Below, piece by piece: positions 43,313-51,007 of a stretch of 64,000 nucleotides of DNA. Numbering within the stretch: the first letter of the stretch is position 1; each line of letters opens with the position of its first letter. Origin of the DNA: JAWKSY01 sp041402125 (GTDB lineage Bacteria > Planctomycetota > GCA-002687715 > DRQF01); contig JAWKSY010000002.1 in NCBI GenBank assembly GCA_041402125.1, forward strand, positions 356,266 through 420,265, written 5' to 3'. Under the pieces are notes generated by a model that saw only the letters and a program-made list of their open reading frames with translations, had not been told where the DNA came from and did no database searches. The translations under genes and the position numbers were made by a program.

Positions 43313-43873
43313 TTGAAGTCGCATCGAACCCCGCTCCGATTCCTCGCGCTCCTCGGATTGGTCGCCCTGACCGCCTGCCAGTCGGGCTGGGATCCGGACG
43401 ACGAGAACGCCGAGACCGAGAAGGCCGCCATGCGCCGCGACGCCAGCGCGGCCACGACCGCCTTCAAGTCGGCCGATTCGACCCTGTCCCGGTTCTTCAA
43501 CGAGTCGGCCGGTTACGCCGTCTTCCCGAACGTGGGCAAGGGCGGGCTCGTCGTGGGCGGCGCCCACGGCAACGGCGTCGTCTACGCCGGCGGCGCGGTC
43601 GACGGCTACTCGAGCCTCTCGCAGGTCACCGTCGGTCTCCAGGCCGGAGGTCAGGAGTACTCGGAGATCGTCTTCTTCAAGGACGAGACCGCCCTCGACG
43701 ACTTCCGGCGCGGCAACTTCGAGCTCTCGGCGCAGGCCTCGGCCATCGCGGCGCGCGAGGGCGCGGCCACGGCCGGCGACTACAACGACGGCGTCGCGAT
43801 CTTCTACCTGCCGAAGGGCGGGCTGATGTTCGAGGCCTCGGTCGGCGGCCAGAAGTTCGAATACTGGAAGTGA
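43313..43873 (+). CDS. SYLF/Ysc84-domain lipoprotein
   Basis: 186 residues from a TTG at 43313, chosen because AGGAG lies 8 b upstream and the resulting N-terminus is a proper lipoprotein signal (KSHRTPLRFLALLGLVALTAC); the GTG-like start at 43262 would add 17 residues before it. The mature part is a Ysc84/SYLF domain: STLSRFFNESAGYAVFPNVGKGGLVVGGAHGNGVVYAGG, then VTVGLQAGGQEYSEIVFFKDETALDDFRRGNFELSAQ and a DYNDGVAIFYLPKGGLMFEASVGGQKFEY end. The fold binds phosphoinositides in eukaryotes; bacterial forms are exported lipid-binding proteins. It is divergent from ppc (102-b spacer). Confidence 0.92.
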   Translation: MKSHRTPLRFLALLGLVALTACQSGWDPDDENAETEKAAMRRDASAATTAFKSADSTLSRFFNESAGYAVFPNVGKGGLVVGGAHGNGVVYAGGAVDGYSSLSQVTVGLQAGGQEYSEIVFFKDETALDDFRRGNFELSAQASAIAAREGAATAGDYNDGVAIFYLPKGGLMFEASVGGQKFEYWK

Positions 43874-43911
43874 ACCCGCGGGCGCCTCGGCGCCCGGACC
43901 GGATCACTCGG

Positions 43912-43939
43912 GCGGGGAGGGGAGCGATCCTCTCCCCGC
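43912..43939. terminator. Terminator between SYLF lipoprotein and TetR genes
   Basis: An 11-bp stem (GCGGGGAGGGG at 43912-43922 with 43929-43939, one G-U pair), 6-base loop, between convergent stops. A smaller stem (CGGGCGC / GCGCCCG, 43879-43896, tetraloop CTCG) lies just upstream and may be a second hairpin. Confidence 0.55.
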
Positions 43940-43949
43940 TCTCGTTCGA

Positions 43950-44537
43950 TCAGGCGCGCAGCGACTTCACGTGCCGGAGCGCGTGCTTGACCGCGTTCTC
44001 GAAGGGCTCGATGCGGCGCTCGATCTTCGCCACGAGCAGACCGCCCTGCATGATCGTGTAGCAGAAGTCGGCCAGCGCGACGGGATCGACGCCGCGCGAG
44101 AGCTTGCCCTCGCGCTTCATCCGCCCGAAGAAGTCCCCCAGCACGCCCTTCGCCGCGCCGAAGATCGCGCGGGCCTCCTCGCGGAGCGCCGCCTGCTCCT
44201 CGCCGAGCTCGGCGCCGATCGTGCCGATGGGGCAGCTCCGCAGGCACTGACCGCGCGTCTGCGCGTCGAGGAAGAACCCGAACCAGTCCTCGAGATCCTT
44301 CCAGGTGCGGAGCTCGGTCTTCAGCGCCGTCTCGCCCTCCACGATGCGGCGGCGGAACTCGCGCATGACCTCGAGCACCAGGTCATCCTTGCTCGAGAAG
44401 TAGTGGTAGAACTGCCCCTTCCCGGTTCCCGAGGCCTTCAGGATCTGGTCGAGACCGGTGGCGGCGACGCCCTGCGCGTGGAAGAGATCCAGCGCGGCGC
44501 CGAGGATGCGTTGACGGGCTTCGGTCGTCTTGGCCAT
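43950..44537 (-). CDS. TetR/AcrR-family transcriptional regulator
   Basis: 195 residues. The TetR helix-turn-helix is at the N-terminus: ARQRILGAALDLFHAQGVAATGLDQILKASGTGKGQFYHYFSSKDDLV. The ligand-binding C-terminal domain includes a Cys pair (GQCLRSCPIG), a combination common in TetR_C_33/AefR-like members. Its upstream spacer holds a 22-bp imperfect palindrome, a likely autoregulatory operator. The regulator's targets are not adjacent in an obvious way; the DinB gene is divergent from it and 218 b away. Confidence 0.93.
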   Translation of the reverse strand: MAKTTEARQRILGAALDLFHAQGVAATGLDQILKASGTGKGQFYHYFSSKDDLVLEVMREFRRRIVEGETALKTELRTWKDLEDWFGFFLDAQTRGQCLRSCPIGTIGAELGEEQAALREEARAIFGAAKGVLGDFFGRMKREGKLSRGVDPVALADFCYTIMQGGLLVAKIERRIEPFENAVKHALRHVKSLRA

Positions 44538-44549
44538 GGATCTTGACTG

Positions 44550-44571
44550 GACTGGACCGATCGGTACAGTC
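44550..44571. promoter_or_regulatory. TetR-type operator dyad
   Basis: A 22-base dyad (44550-44571) with perfect centre ACCGATCGGT and outer arms GACTG/CAGTC, one mismatched pair, lies 12 b before the TetR gene start. Its position over the start region suggests repression of the regulator by itself. Confidence 0.5.
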
Positions 44572-44755
44572 GTGACGGCTCCCGGAGGCGCGAACGGTTC
44601 GGCCTCGTCCGGGGGAGTCTAACAGGCCGCATCCGGCCGATCGGGTCCACCCGAAAACGCGACGGGAACGCGGAGGCGTTCGACACCGCCCGGCGGGAGC
44701 TCCGGCGGGCGGCACGGTCGGGGTCCGCCCGCGGCGCCCGGGAACGGAGAATCGC

Positions 44756-45253
44756 ATGTCCCATCCGCTCGCTCCCTACCTGCCCGCCTTCGGCTTCGCC
44801 ACCAAGCTCGTCGGCGACGCGATCGCCGCCGTCGACGAGGGTCAGGCCCGCGGCCGTCTCGCGACGGGCCTGAACTCCTACCGCGGCGTCATCGCCCACC
44901 TCGTCATCGCGCGGCACGGCCTCTGCGAGCTGCTCGACATCGAGGTCGAGCCCTTGCCCTTCGGGGGCATCGGCGAGGGTTTCGACGCCGGTTTCGTCGA
45001 GGGGCCGGAGTTCCCCTCGCTGGAGACCCTCGGGAAGGTCTGGGCGGAGATCTCGCCGGCGCTCCTCGGCGGTCTGACCGGGGTCTCGGAGGCGGCGCTG
45101 CGGCGGCCCTCGCCGATCCCGATCCCCGGGCACGCCGACGCGGACGCCGAGGCCTTCGCGGGCCTCAACGTCGTCCACGAGAGCTACCACGCCGGCCAGC
45201 TCGGGCTGATGGCCAAGGCCTTCACCGGGCAGGGGCTCCTCAAGGTCGGCTGA
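44756..45253 (+). CDS. DinB-family protein
   Basis: 165 residues. DinB proteins form four-helix bundles with a metal site of histidines and are mostly thiol transferases or of unknown role. Here the conserved C-terminal NVVHESYHAGQLGLM supplies two of the expected His ligands, with a third His in HLVIARH (~48-54). Length fits (150-170). There is no signal peptide. It is transcribed divergently from the TetR gene. Confidence 0.85.
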   Translation: MSHPLAPYLPAFGFATKLVGDAIAAVDEGQARGRLATGLNSYRGVIAHLVIARHGLCELLDIEVEPLPFGGIGEGFDAGFVEGPEFPSLETLGKVWAEISPALLGGLTGVSEAALRRPSPIPIPGHADADAEAFAGLNVVHESYHAGQLGLMAKAFTGQGLLKVG

Positions 45254-45506
45254 TCCCGGCGTCACCGATCCCCGAATCTCGCGCCGGGGCTTTGAGCGGG
45301 GCGGGGGAGCTTGTAGTCTTCGAACTCGGCGTCGATCCGGCGCCCAACTCCCCCGGTCCACCGCCCCCGGACCCTCGAGGGAGCAAAGGAGGGCTCGCCC
45401 CTTCCGGATCGCTTCCGGTCGCACGACGACTGACCCTGATGAACGACGTCGAATCCCTCGCGGGGCGGGCGAGGCGGTCGACGTCCGTAATCGGGAGTGA
45501 CCGTCG

Positions 45507-46835
45507 ATGACCCGCCAGGGTTCCCTCAAGAAGCTCATCCGCGAGCGGATGAAGAAGACCGGTGAGCGTTACACCGCCGCCCGCGCGATGATCCTGCGCG
45601 GCGCCGTGCCCGCCGCATCCCCCACGTCCGATTATCCCGGACTCCTGCCCGGCTACGACCGCTGGGGCGGCGTGATGGGCGACACCGCGTTGCTGGCTCG
45701 AGCCCTCGCGCACACCGGGCTCCGGCATCCGGAGACGGGCGAGCCCTACTCCGAGGCCATGGTCAACGGCCTCTGCGGCGGGGTCGGATTCCTCTACGCC
45801 GTCTTCGAGTACCAGGGCTGGCCGCCGATGCTGACGATGGTGCTGCGGAGCCGCTCGATGCCGCAGACCTTCGTCGCGGATCTCTTCGATCGCGTCGGCG
45901 CGACCCGTGAGGTGAGTCAGACCGGCAGCGAGGCCGTCGCCGCCCGGGCGCTGGACGCGGCGCTGGAGGCCGGCCGACCCGCGGTCTGCATGGTCGACGC
46001 GGCGCATCTGCCCTGGTCGGGCGTCCCGCAGGCGATGTCGGGCGCCGGTCCGCATCACGTCGCGGTGATCGGCGCGGACGGGGAGTCGCTCTGGATCGAC
46101 GATCGCGCCCTGCGTCCGCTGGCGATGGACCGCGCCGACTTCGCGAAGGCCCGCGGCGCCTACCGGCAGGCGAAGCGGCTCCTCTTCACCGTCGCGCCGG
46201 CGGGGAAGGCCCCGGATTGGCGCGCGCGCCTGCTCGAGGCCCTCGCCGACACCGTCCGCACGATGAACGAGGGCGACCCGACCGTTCCCGCGAGCTTCCG
46301 CGTCAACTGCGGCTTCGCCGGACTCGAGAAGTGGCGGGCCCTCCTGGTCGATGCCCGCGACAAGAAGGGTTGGCCGCGCGTGTTCACTTCCGGCGACCGG
46401 GCCTACGCCGGACTCCGTCGCGTCTACGACTGCATCCACCACGACTACACCGCACCGGCCGGCGGTCGCCCGTTCTACGCCGACTTCCTCGACGAGGCGG
46501 AGGCGCTGCTCGGGCGACCCGGGCTCGGCGAGGCGGCCTCGCTTTTTCGCGAGGCCGGTGAACGCTGGCGGGACCTGGCCGAGCTCGCGGCCGGGGCTCC
46601 GGACGCCGCGGTGCGTCGCGCCTGCGAGCTCTCCGACCTGCGGGCGGAGGCGCTCGACGCGGGCGAGGTCGAGGCGGCGCGGGCCTTCGGTGAAGAGCGG
46701 GCGGGACTCCGCGAGTCCTGTTCGCTCGGCGCCGAGGAGGCCGGCGGCGTCTTCGCCGCGATGGCCGAGGCCCTCGGCGCGGTGATCGAGACCGAGAGGG
46801 CGGCGGTCGCCGCGCTCGCGGCCGCGATCGCCTGA
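45507..46835 (+). CDS. BtrH N-terminal domain/DUF4872-like protein
   Basis: 442 residues from ATG 45507 after GGGAG. The N-terminal region ~25-210 carries a BtrH_N-like papain-fold pattern: a GLCGGVGFLYAVFEYQG segment with Cys, then PAVCMVDAAHLPW and PHHVAVIGADGESLWIDDRA with His. These could form a Cys-His active site of the type used by BtrH acyltransferase. The second half (~220-442) is helical. In other genomes such proteins act in peptide or aminoglycoside biosynthesis, but no biosynthetic genes are adjacent here, so its role is open. A perfect hairpin follows. Confidence 0.7.
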   Translation: MTRQGSLKKLIRERMKKTGERYTAARAMILRGAVPAASPTSDYPGLLPGYDRWGGVMGDTALLARALAHTGLRHPETGEPYSEAMVNGLCGGVGFLYAVFEYQGWPPMLTMVLRSRSMPQTFVADLFDRVGATREVSQTGSEAVAARALDAALEAGRPAVCMVDAAHLPWSGVPQAMSGAGPHHVAVIGADGESLWIDDRALRPLAMDRADFAKARGAYRQAKRLLFTVAPAGKAPDWRARLLEALADTVRTMNEGDPTVPASFRVNCGFAGLEKWRALLVDARDKKGWPRVFTSGDRAYAGLRRVYDCIHHDYTAPAGGRPFYADFLDEAEALLGRPGLGEAASLFREAGERWRDLAELAAGAPDAAVRRACELSDLRAEALDAGEVEAARAFGEERAGLRESCSLGAEEAGGVFAAMAEALGAVIETERAAVAALAAAIA

Positions 46836-46874
46836 CCCACTCGCACCTCCGAAACCCCTGACGACCCTGCGTTC

Positions 46875-46898
46875 CGGAGGCGCCGGCCGGCGCCTCCG
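46875..46898. terminator. Palindromic terminator after the BtrH-like gene
   Basis: A perfect 24-bp GC-rich palindrome, centre GGCGCCGGCCGGCGCC, begins 40 b after the stop of the BtrH-like gene and precedes the next start by 47 b. No T-run follows, so the call is based on stem strength and position. Confidence 0.5.
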
Positions 46899-46944
46899 CA
46901 TCCACATGCCCCGCGCGGCTCCGGCCGCGCCCAGGAGATTCACC

Positions 46945-47496
46945 ATGTCCACCCCCCAGCGTTCGCTCCGGAGACGAATCATGATCTGGATTCCCGTCGC
47001 CCTCATCGCCCTCGTCGCGATCCTCCTTCTCGTGGGCCTCGCCCTCCCCGAGGACTTCGCCTACGAGGTCGAACGCGAGATCGCGGTCCCGCCCGCCGCG
47101 GTCTGGGCCGCGTTGCACGATCCTTCCTCGCATCCCCTCGGCGGACGACAGTGCCGCGGCGTCTCGCTTCTCGCCGAGCCGGGCGGGTCCTTCGCGTGGC
47201 GCGAGGATCTCGGCGCCTCGCGCGTCGACTACCGCGTCGTCGAGTCCTCGGAGCCGCGCCGCCTGTCCTTCGAGGCGAAGGACGACGTCGTGCCGATGAG
47301 CTTCCGCGCCGATCTCGAGCTCGAGCCGACCGCCGCCGGCACGCGCGTTCGCGTGCGGGTGAAGGGCGCGATCCGTCGCGGCACCTTCCACGTGCCCTTC
47401 TTCCGCCTCGCCATCCACCTCGGGGCGGCCCGCAAGGGACTCGACGACTGGCTGGGTCGGGTCGGCGAGGACTCTCAGTCGGCCGGCGCGAGGTAG
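46945..47496 (+). CDS. SRPBCC-fold protein with N-terminal membrane helix
   Basis: 183 residues from ATG 46945 (AGGAGATT upstream). One hydrophobic helix (IMIWIPVALIALVAILLLVGLAL) is followed by a START/polyketide-cyclase (SRPBCC) domain: FAYEVEREIAVPPAAVWAALHD, then SRVDYRVVESSEPRRLSFEAK and LELEPTAAGTRVRVRVKG. The SRPBCC pocket binds hydrophobic ligands. Membrane-tethered versions are common and unassigned. It ends 22 b inside the convergent epimerase gene, so the two stops overlap. Confidence 0.85.
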   Translation: MSTPQRSLRRRIMIWIPVALIALVAILLLVGLALPEDFAYEVEREIAVPPAAVWAALHDPSSHPLGGRQCRGVSLLAEPGGSFAWREDLGASRVDYRVVESSEPRRLSFEAKDDVVPMSFRADLELEPTAAGTRVRVRVKGAIRRGTFHVPFFRLAIHLGAARKGLDDWLGRVGEDSQSAGAR

Positions 47497-48500
47497 CGCA
47501 CGCCGTTGCCCGCGGCGCGGGCGGCGAGCACCGGATGGCCCCGCTCGAAGCGCAGCCCCTCCGCGAGGTCGTTCGCGCAGAGGGCGGGGCCGTCCATGTC
47601 GACCCAGTCGAGGAGCGGGAGCATCTGCGCGATCGGGGCGACGCCGACGGAGGACTCCGTCATGCAGCCGACCATCGTGCGGAGTCCGAGCGCGCGCGCC
47701 CGGCGGAGGAGCCGCAGGGCCGGCGTCGGCCCGCCGCACTTCATCAGCTTCACGTTGATGCCGTGGAAGAGCTCGGCGCAGGCGTCGAGATCGCGCTCGT
47801 CGCGACAGCTCTCGTCGGCGACGAGGGGGAGGGGGGACTCGGCGCGGAGGGTCCTCATGCCCTCGACGTCGCTCGCCGCGAGGGGCTGCTCGACGAGCTC
47901 GACGTCGAGCGCGACGAGGTCTTCCAGGCGGCGGCGGGCCTCGTCGAGCGTCCAGCCCGCGTTCGCGTCGACGCGGAAGGGGGCGTTCGTCTCGGCCCGG
48001 AGCGCTCGCAGGAGTTCGAGATCGTCCGGGCGGCCGAGCTTGATCTTGTAGACCGGCCAGTCGGGCGCCTCGTGGAGGCGGCGCACCATGGCGGCCGGCT
48101 CGGCGAGGGCGATGGTGTAACTGCTCGGCGGTCCCTCGCCGTCGGTCAGGTTCCAGAGCTCGCGGAGGGAGCGGCCGCGCCGCTTGCCGTGCAGGTCCCA
48201 GATCGCCTCGTCGAGGGCGCAGAGCGCGAAGGGGTCGTCGATCCGCGCCGCGAGCTCGGTCCAGAGCGCTTCCGGTGACTCGTCGTCGCGCCCCGTGAAC
48301 CAGTCGCGCTGGGCTTCGATCGACTCCACGATGCCGGCGGTCGTCGTGCCGTAGTAGAGGTTCGGCGTGGCCTCGCCCGCACCCGTGATGCCGTCGAGCG
48401 TCAGCGTGACGATCACCGTCTCCTGGCTCGTCTTCGTGCCCCGCGAGATGCCGAAGGGGTGGCGCAGGCGAAGGACGTGGCGATGCAGTGCGAGCTTCAC
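47475..48500 (-). CDS. Dipeptide epimerase (enolase superfamily, L-Ala-D/L-Glu epimerase type)
   Basis: 341 residues from GTG 48500, in a four-base GTGA overlap with the DUF1611 gene. Catalytic pattern: KIKLG (YKIKLG, ~169), metal ligands DAN (VDANAGW), E (VEQP) and D (ADES), and the second Lys in NVKLMKCGG. These fit a two-base epimerase acting on the alpha carbon of a dipeptide, classically the Ala-Glu dipeptide from peptidoglycan. The coupling to a DgcN-type gene suggests recycling of murein or D-Glu-containing peptides. Specificity cannot be set from motif alone. Confidence 0.88.
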   Translation of the reverse strand: MKLALHRHVLRLRHPFGISRGTKTSQETVIVTLTLDGITGAGEATPNLYYGTTTAGIVESIEAQRDWFTGRDDESPEALWTELAARIDDPFALCALDEAIWDLHGKRRGRSLRELWNLTDGEGPPSSYTIALAEPAAMVRRLHEAPDWPVYKIKLGRPDDLELLRALRAETNAPFRVDANAGWTLDEARRRLEDLVALDVELVEQPLAASDVEGMRTLRAESPLPLVADESCRDERDLDACAELFHGINVKLMKCGGPTPALRLLRRARALGLRTMVGCMTESSVGVAPIAQMLPLLDWVDMDGPALCANDLAEGLRFERGHPVLAARAAGNGVRYLAPAD

Positions 48501-49591
48501 GCCGGCGCTCCCCGACGGAAGGCGGCGACGGCTTCCACCAGCGGGGCGGCGCCGAAGCGGAGGACGTCGGTGGCGGGAAGACCGAAGCGCTCGCCGAGTT
48601 CGCGGCAGCGGGCCCGGGCCGCCGCCTCGTCCAGGCGACGCGTGTTCAGGGCGAGGCCGATGATGCGGGACGGCGCGCGGAGCGCGGCCATCGACTCGTA
48701 GAGGGGAAAGATCGTCTCGAGCGGCGTCAGGGGGACGTGGTCGAGCCCCTTCGTCGCCGGGCGGTCGCACTCGAGGCAGAGGATCATCGCGTGCGGCGCG
48801 AAGCCGTGCAGCAGGGCGAGCGTCACTCCCGAGAAGCTCGGGTGGGCGAGGCTGCCCTGGCCCTCGCCGACGAGGATGTCGTGGTCCTGGTGCTCGAGGA
48901 CGAGGCGCTCGGCCGCGCCGGCGATGAAGTCGGCGGGGACGGCGTCGATCGGCGCGCCGGAGCCGGCGATCGCGATCCCCGTCTGACCGGTGGCGAGGAA
49001 CACCGCGTCGCGACCCGAGTCTCGCAGGCCGCGCGCGAGCTCGATCGCGGTCACCATCTTCCCGACGCAGCAGTCCTGACCGACGGTGAGGACGCGGAGG
49101 CGCGTCTCGTCGAGTCCCTCGGCGCGCGCGATCGGTCGGCGGTCGTAGCGTCGCAGATCCACGAGGGCGGTGCCCCGGGCCTCGGCGCGCGCGGCGATCT
49201 CCCGGTCGTCGGCGAGGAAGGCGTGGAGCCCGCTCACGACGGTCATGTCGCGATCGATCGCCTCGAGGATGGTCGCGCGCCAGCCCGGCGGCAGCGCGCC
49301 GCCGGCCGGCGAGATCCCGAGGAGGAGCGTGTCCGCCTCGGGCACGTCGGCCAGGGCGCCGACGACCACGGGCCCCTCACCGACCTCGAGGAGCGCGCCC
49401 GCATCGGCCCCGATCGCGGTCGAGTCGATGATGGCGACGACCTCGTCGCGCCGGTACCGCAGGACGCTCGCGGCCGTCTTCGCCAGGAGGGGAGTGGTGT
49501 TGCCCTCGGTGAGGATCGCGATCCGCCGTGCCGATCCGAACATCGTTCCCGTCCTCGCGCCGGTTCTCCGCGTGGAGTCAGTCTCGATCAT
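48497..49591 (-). CDS. DUF1611/DgcN-type protein (D-glutamate N-acetyltransferase family)
   Basis: 364 residues from ATG 49591 after GGAGG; ATG 49543 gives a shorter version. The N-terminal Rossmann-like part begins RRIAILTEGNT. The P-loop-like segment VGQDCCVGKMVTAIELARGL (~170) and FLATGQTGIAIAGSGAPIDAVPADFIAGA mark DUF1611, the family in which DgcN acetylates D-glutamate for catabolism. The next gene, a dipeptide epimerase, overlaps it by four bases. That pairing suggests a small pathway that epimerises Ala-Glu type dipeptides and handles the D- or L-glutamate released. The enzyme step here is inferred from family. Confidence 0.8.
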   Translation of the reverse strand: MIETDSTRRTGARTGTMFGSARRIAILTEGNTTPLLAKTAASVLRYRRDEVVAIIDSTAIGADAGALLEVGEGPVVVGALADVPEADTLLLGISPAGGALPPGWRATILEAIDRDMTVVSGLHAFLADDREIAARAEARGTALVDLRRYDRRPIARAEGLDETRLRVLTVGQDCCVGKMVTAIELARGLRDSGRDAVFLATGQTGIAIAGSGAPIDAVPADFIAGAAERLVLEHQDHDILVGEGQGSLAHPSFSGVTLALLHGFAPHAMILCLECDRPATKGLDHVPLTPLETIFPLYESMAALRAPSRIIGLALNTRRLDEAAARARCRELGERFGLPATDVLRFGAAPLVEAVAAFRRGAPA

Positions 49592-49692
49592 TCCCCGCCT
49601 CCCGTCCAGCCGAGCGCGCGGCGGGGGTGGCGCGACCGGTCGCCCGCACGGTAGAAGAAGACCATCCGCTCACCGTCTTCGCGAGGTCGCCC

Positions 49693-50793
49693 ATGTCCCA
49701 GGAGATTCCCGTCCTCACGCTCGCCGAACTCGAGGGTCCCGACTCGGACGCGCGCGACGCGAAGATCCGGCTCGCCTTCGGGCGCTACGGCATGATCTAC
49801 CTCCGCGACCACGGGATCGAGGCGGCGCGACTCGAGGCGCTCTACGCCCGCTATCTCGCCTGGCTCGCCCGACCGCCGGAGGAGAAGGAACGCTTCGGGC
49901 GGGGCGAGATCTGGTACCAGCGCGGCTGGACGCCGCCGAACACCGAGAAGGCGGTCGTCGCCCAGGGCCAGCCGGACTTCAAGGAGTGCTGGTTCGCGAT
50001 GGTGGAGCCGCCCGATCCGGCGCTCACCGCCCAGTACCCCGAGCTCTTCGCCGAGAACCTCTGGCCCGAGGGCGAGGACGAGTTCCGCACCCTCTTCCTC
50101 GAGATCGGCGGTCGCCTGCAGGCGCTCGGCCTCTCCCTGCTTCGGGCCTGCGCCCGCGCGCTCGACCTGCCGGCCGAGACCTTCTGCGAGCTCGTCCGGG
50201 GCGGGGCGCACGTCACGCGCGCGCTCAAGTACCTGCCGCTCGACGAGACCGCGATCGCGCGCGGGATCCTCTGGGGCGAGGAGCACACCGACTTCAACCT
50301 CGTGACCCTGCTCCCCGGCGGCCGCTTCCAGGACGCCGAGGGCCGACCGACCGCGCCCCCGGGCGACGGCTCGGGCCTCTTCCTCCGCACGCCGCCAAGC
50401 GCCGACGAGCCGCGCGGCCGTCTCGTCTCCGGCTCCCCGCCGCCCGGCTGCCTCGTCGCCCAGGTCGGTCAGGAGCTCGAGATCCTCTCCGGCGGCACCT
50501 TCCTCGCCACGCCCCACGTCATCACCGCGCCGCGCCGACCCGGCCTCTCGCGAACCTCGCTCGCGCACTTCGTCCACGTGCATCCGCACCGCACGCTCTT
50601 CCCGCTCGAGCCCTTCCGCTCGCCCGAGGCCGTCGAGCGCTACCGCCCGCCCGTCCTCGCCGGCACCTACGCCACGAAGACGATGGCCGACATCGGCCTC
50701 GCGCCGCCGTCGGTGCTCTCGCGTTTCGGCTACCGCCACTACGACCGTCTCGCGTCCTTCCGGGCCGAGGAGGACGCGCGCGGCGGGGAGTGA
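49693..50793 (+). CDS. Isopenicillin N synthase-like 2-oxoglutarate/Fe(II) oxygenase
   Basis: 366 residues from ATG 49693 (GAGG upstream). The double-stranded beta-helix oxygenase shows the iron triad His198-x-Asp200 (EEHTDFNLVTLL) and His275 (ATPHVI). The co-substrate Arg-x-Ser is at 287-289 (SRTSLAHF). The N-terminal DIOX_N part is RLAFGRYGMIYLRDHGI. Between the HxD and the distal His is a ~35-residue Pro/Gly-rich insertion (GRPTAPPGDGSGLFLRTPPS) that is longer than in typical members. The substrate is unknown. It is divergent from the DUF1611 gene with a 101-b spacer, so co-regulation is possible. Confidence 0.88.
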   Translation: MSQEIPVLTLAELEGPDSDARDAKIRLAFGRYGMIYLRDHGIEAARLEALYARYLAWLARPPEEKERFGRGEIWYQRGWTPPNTEKAVVAQGQPDFKECWFAMVEPPDPALTAQYPELFAENLWPEGEDEFRTLFLEIGGRLQALGLSLLRACARALDLPAETFCELVRGGAHVTRALKYLPLDETAIARGILWGEEHTDFNLVTLLPGGRFQDAEGRPTAPPGDGSGLFLRTPPSADEPRGRLVSGSPPPGCLVAQVGQELEILSGGTFLATPHVITAPRRPGLSRTSLAHFVHVHPHRTLFPLEPFRSPEAVERYRPPVLAGTYATKTMADIGLAPPSVLSRFGYRHYDRLASFRAEEDARGGE

Positions 50794-50940
50794 GCCGGGA
50801 GTCTCTCGCCCCGCGCCGGGGGTGGGGCCTCGTCCCCGTCGGCGGCGCGAGAGTGGAGAATCCTGGACCGCCCCCGGGCGAAGGAGCAGGATCCGGAGGC
50901 GGCGTTTCAGGCGCGTCGCCCGCGCATCTTCGCCCGAAGC

Positions 50941-50966
50941 GGACCGGGAGGCGCGCCTCCCGGTCC
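50941..50966. terminator. 26-bp perfect palindrome, candidate terminator
   Basis: GGACCGGGAGGCG followed by its exact complement (50941-50966), in the 214-b spacer after the oxygenase gene. Strong GC stem, no T-run. Confidence 0.45.
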
Positions 50967-51007
50967 GGGGCGCGGCGCGGATCCGCGACTCTCACCGGAG
51001 ATCGCCC

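Noticed and set aside
45292..45510. 72-residue plus-strand open frame before the BtrH-like gene
   Set aside because: Pro/Gly/Arg-rich with no ribosome site or motif, and overlaps the next start.
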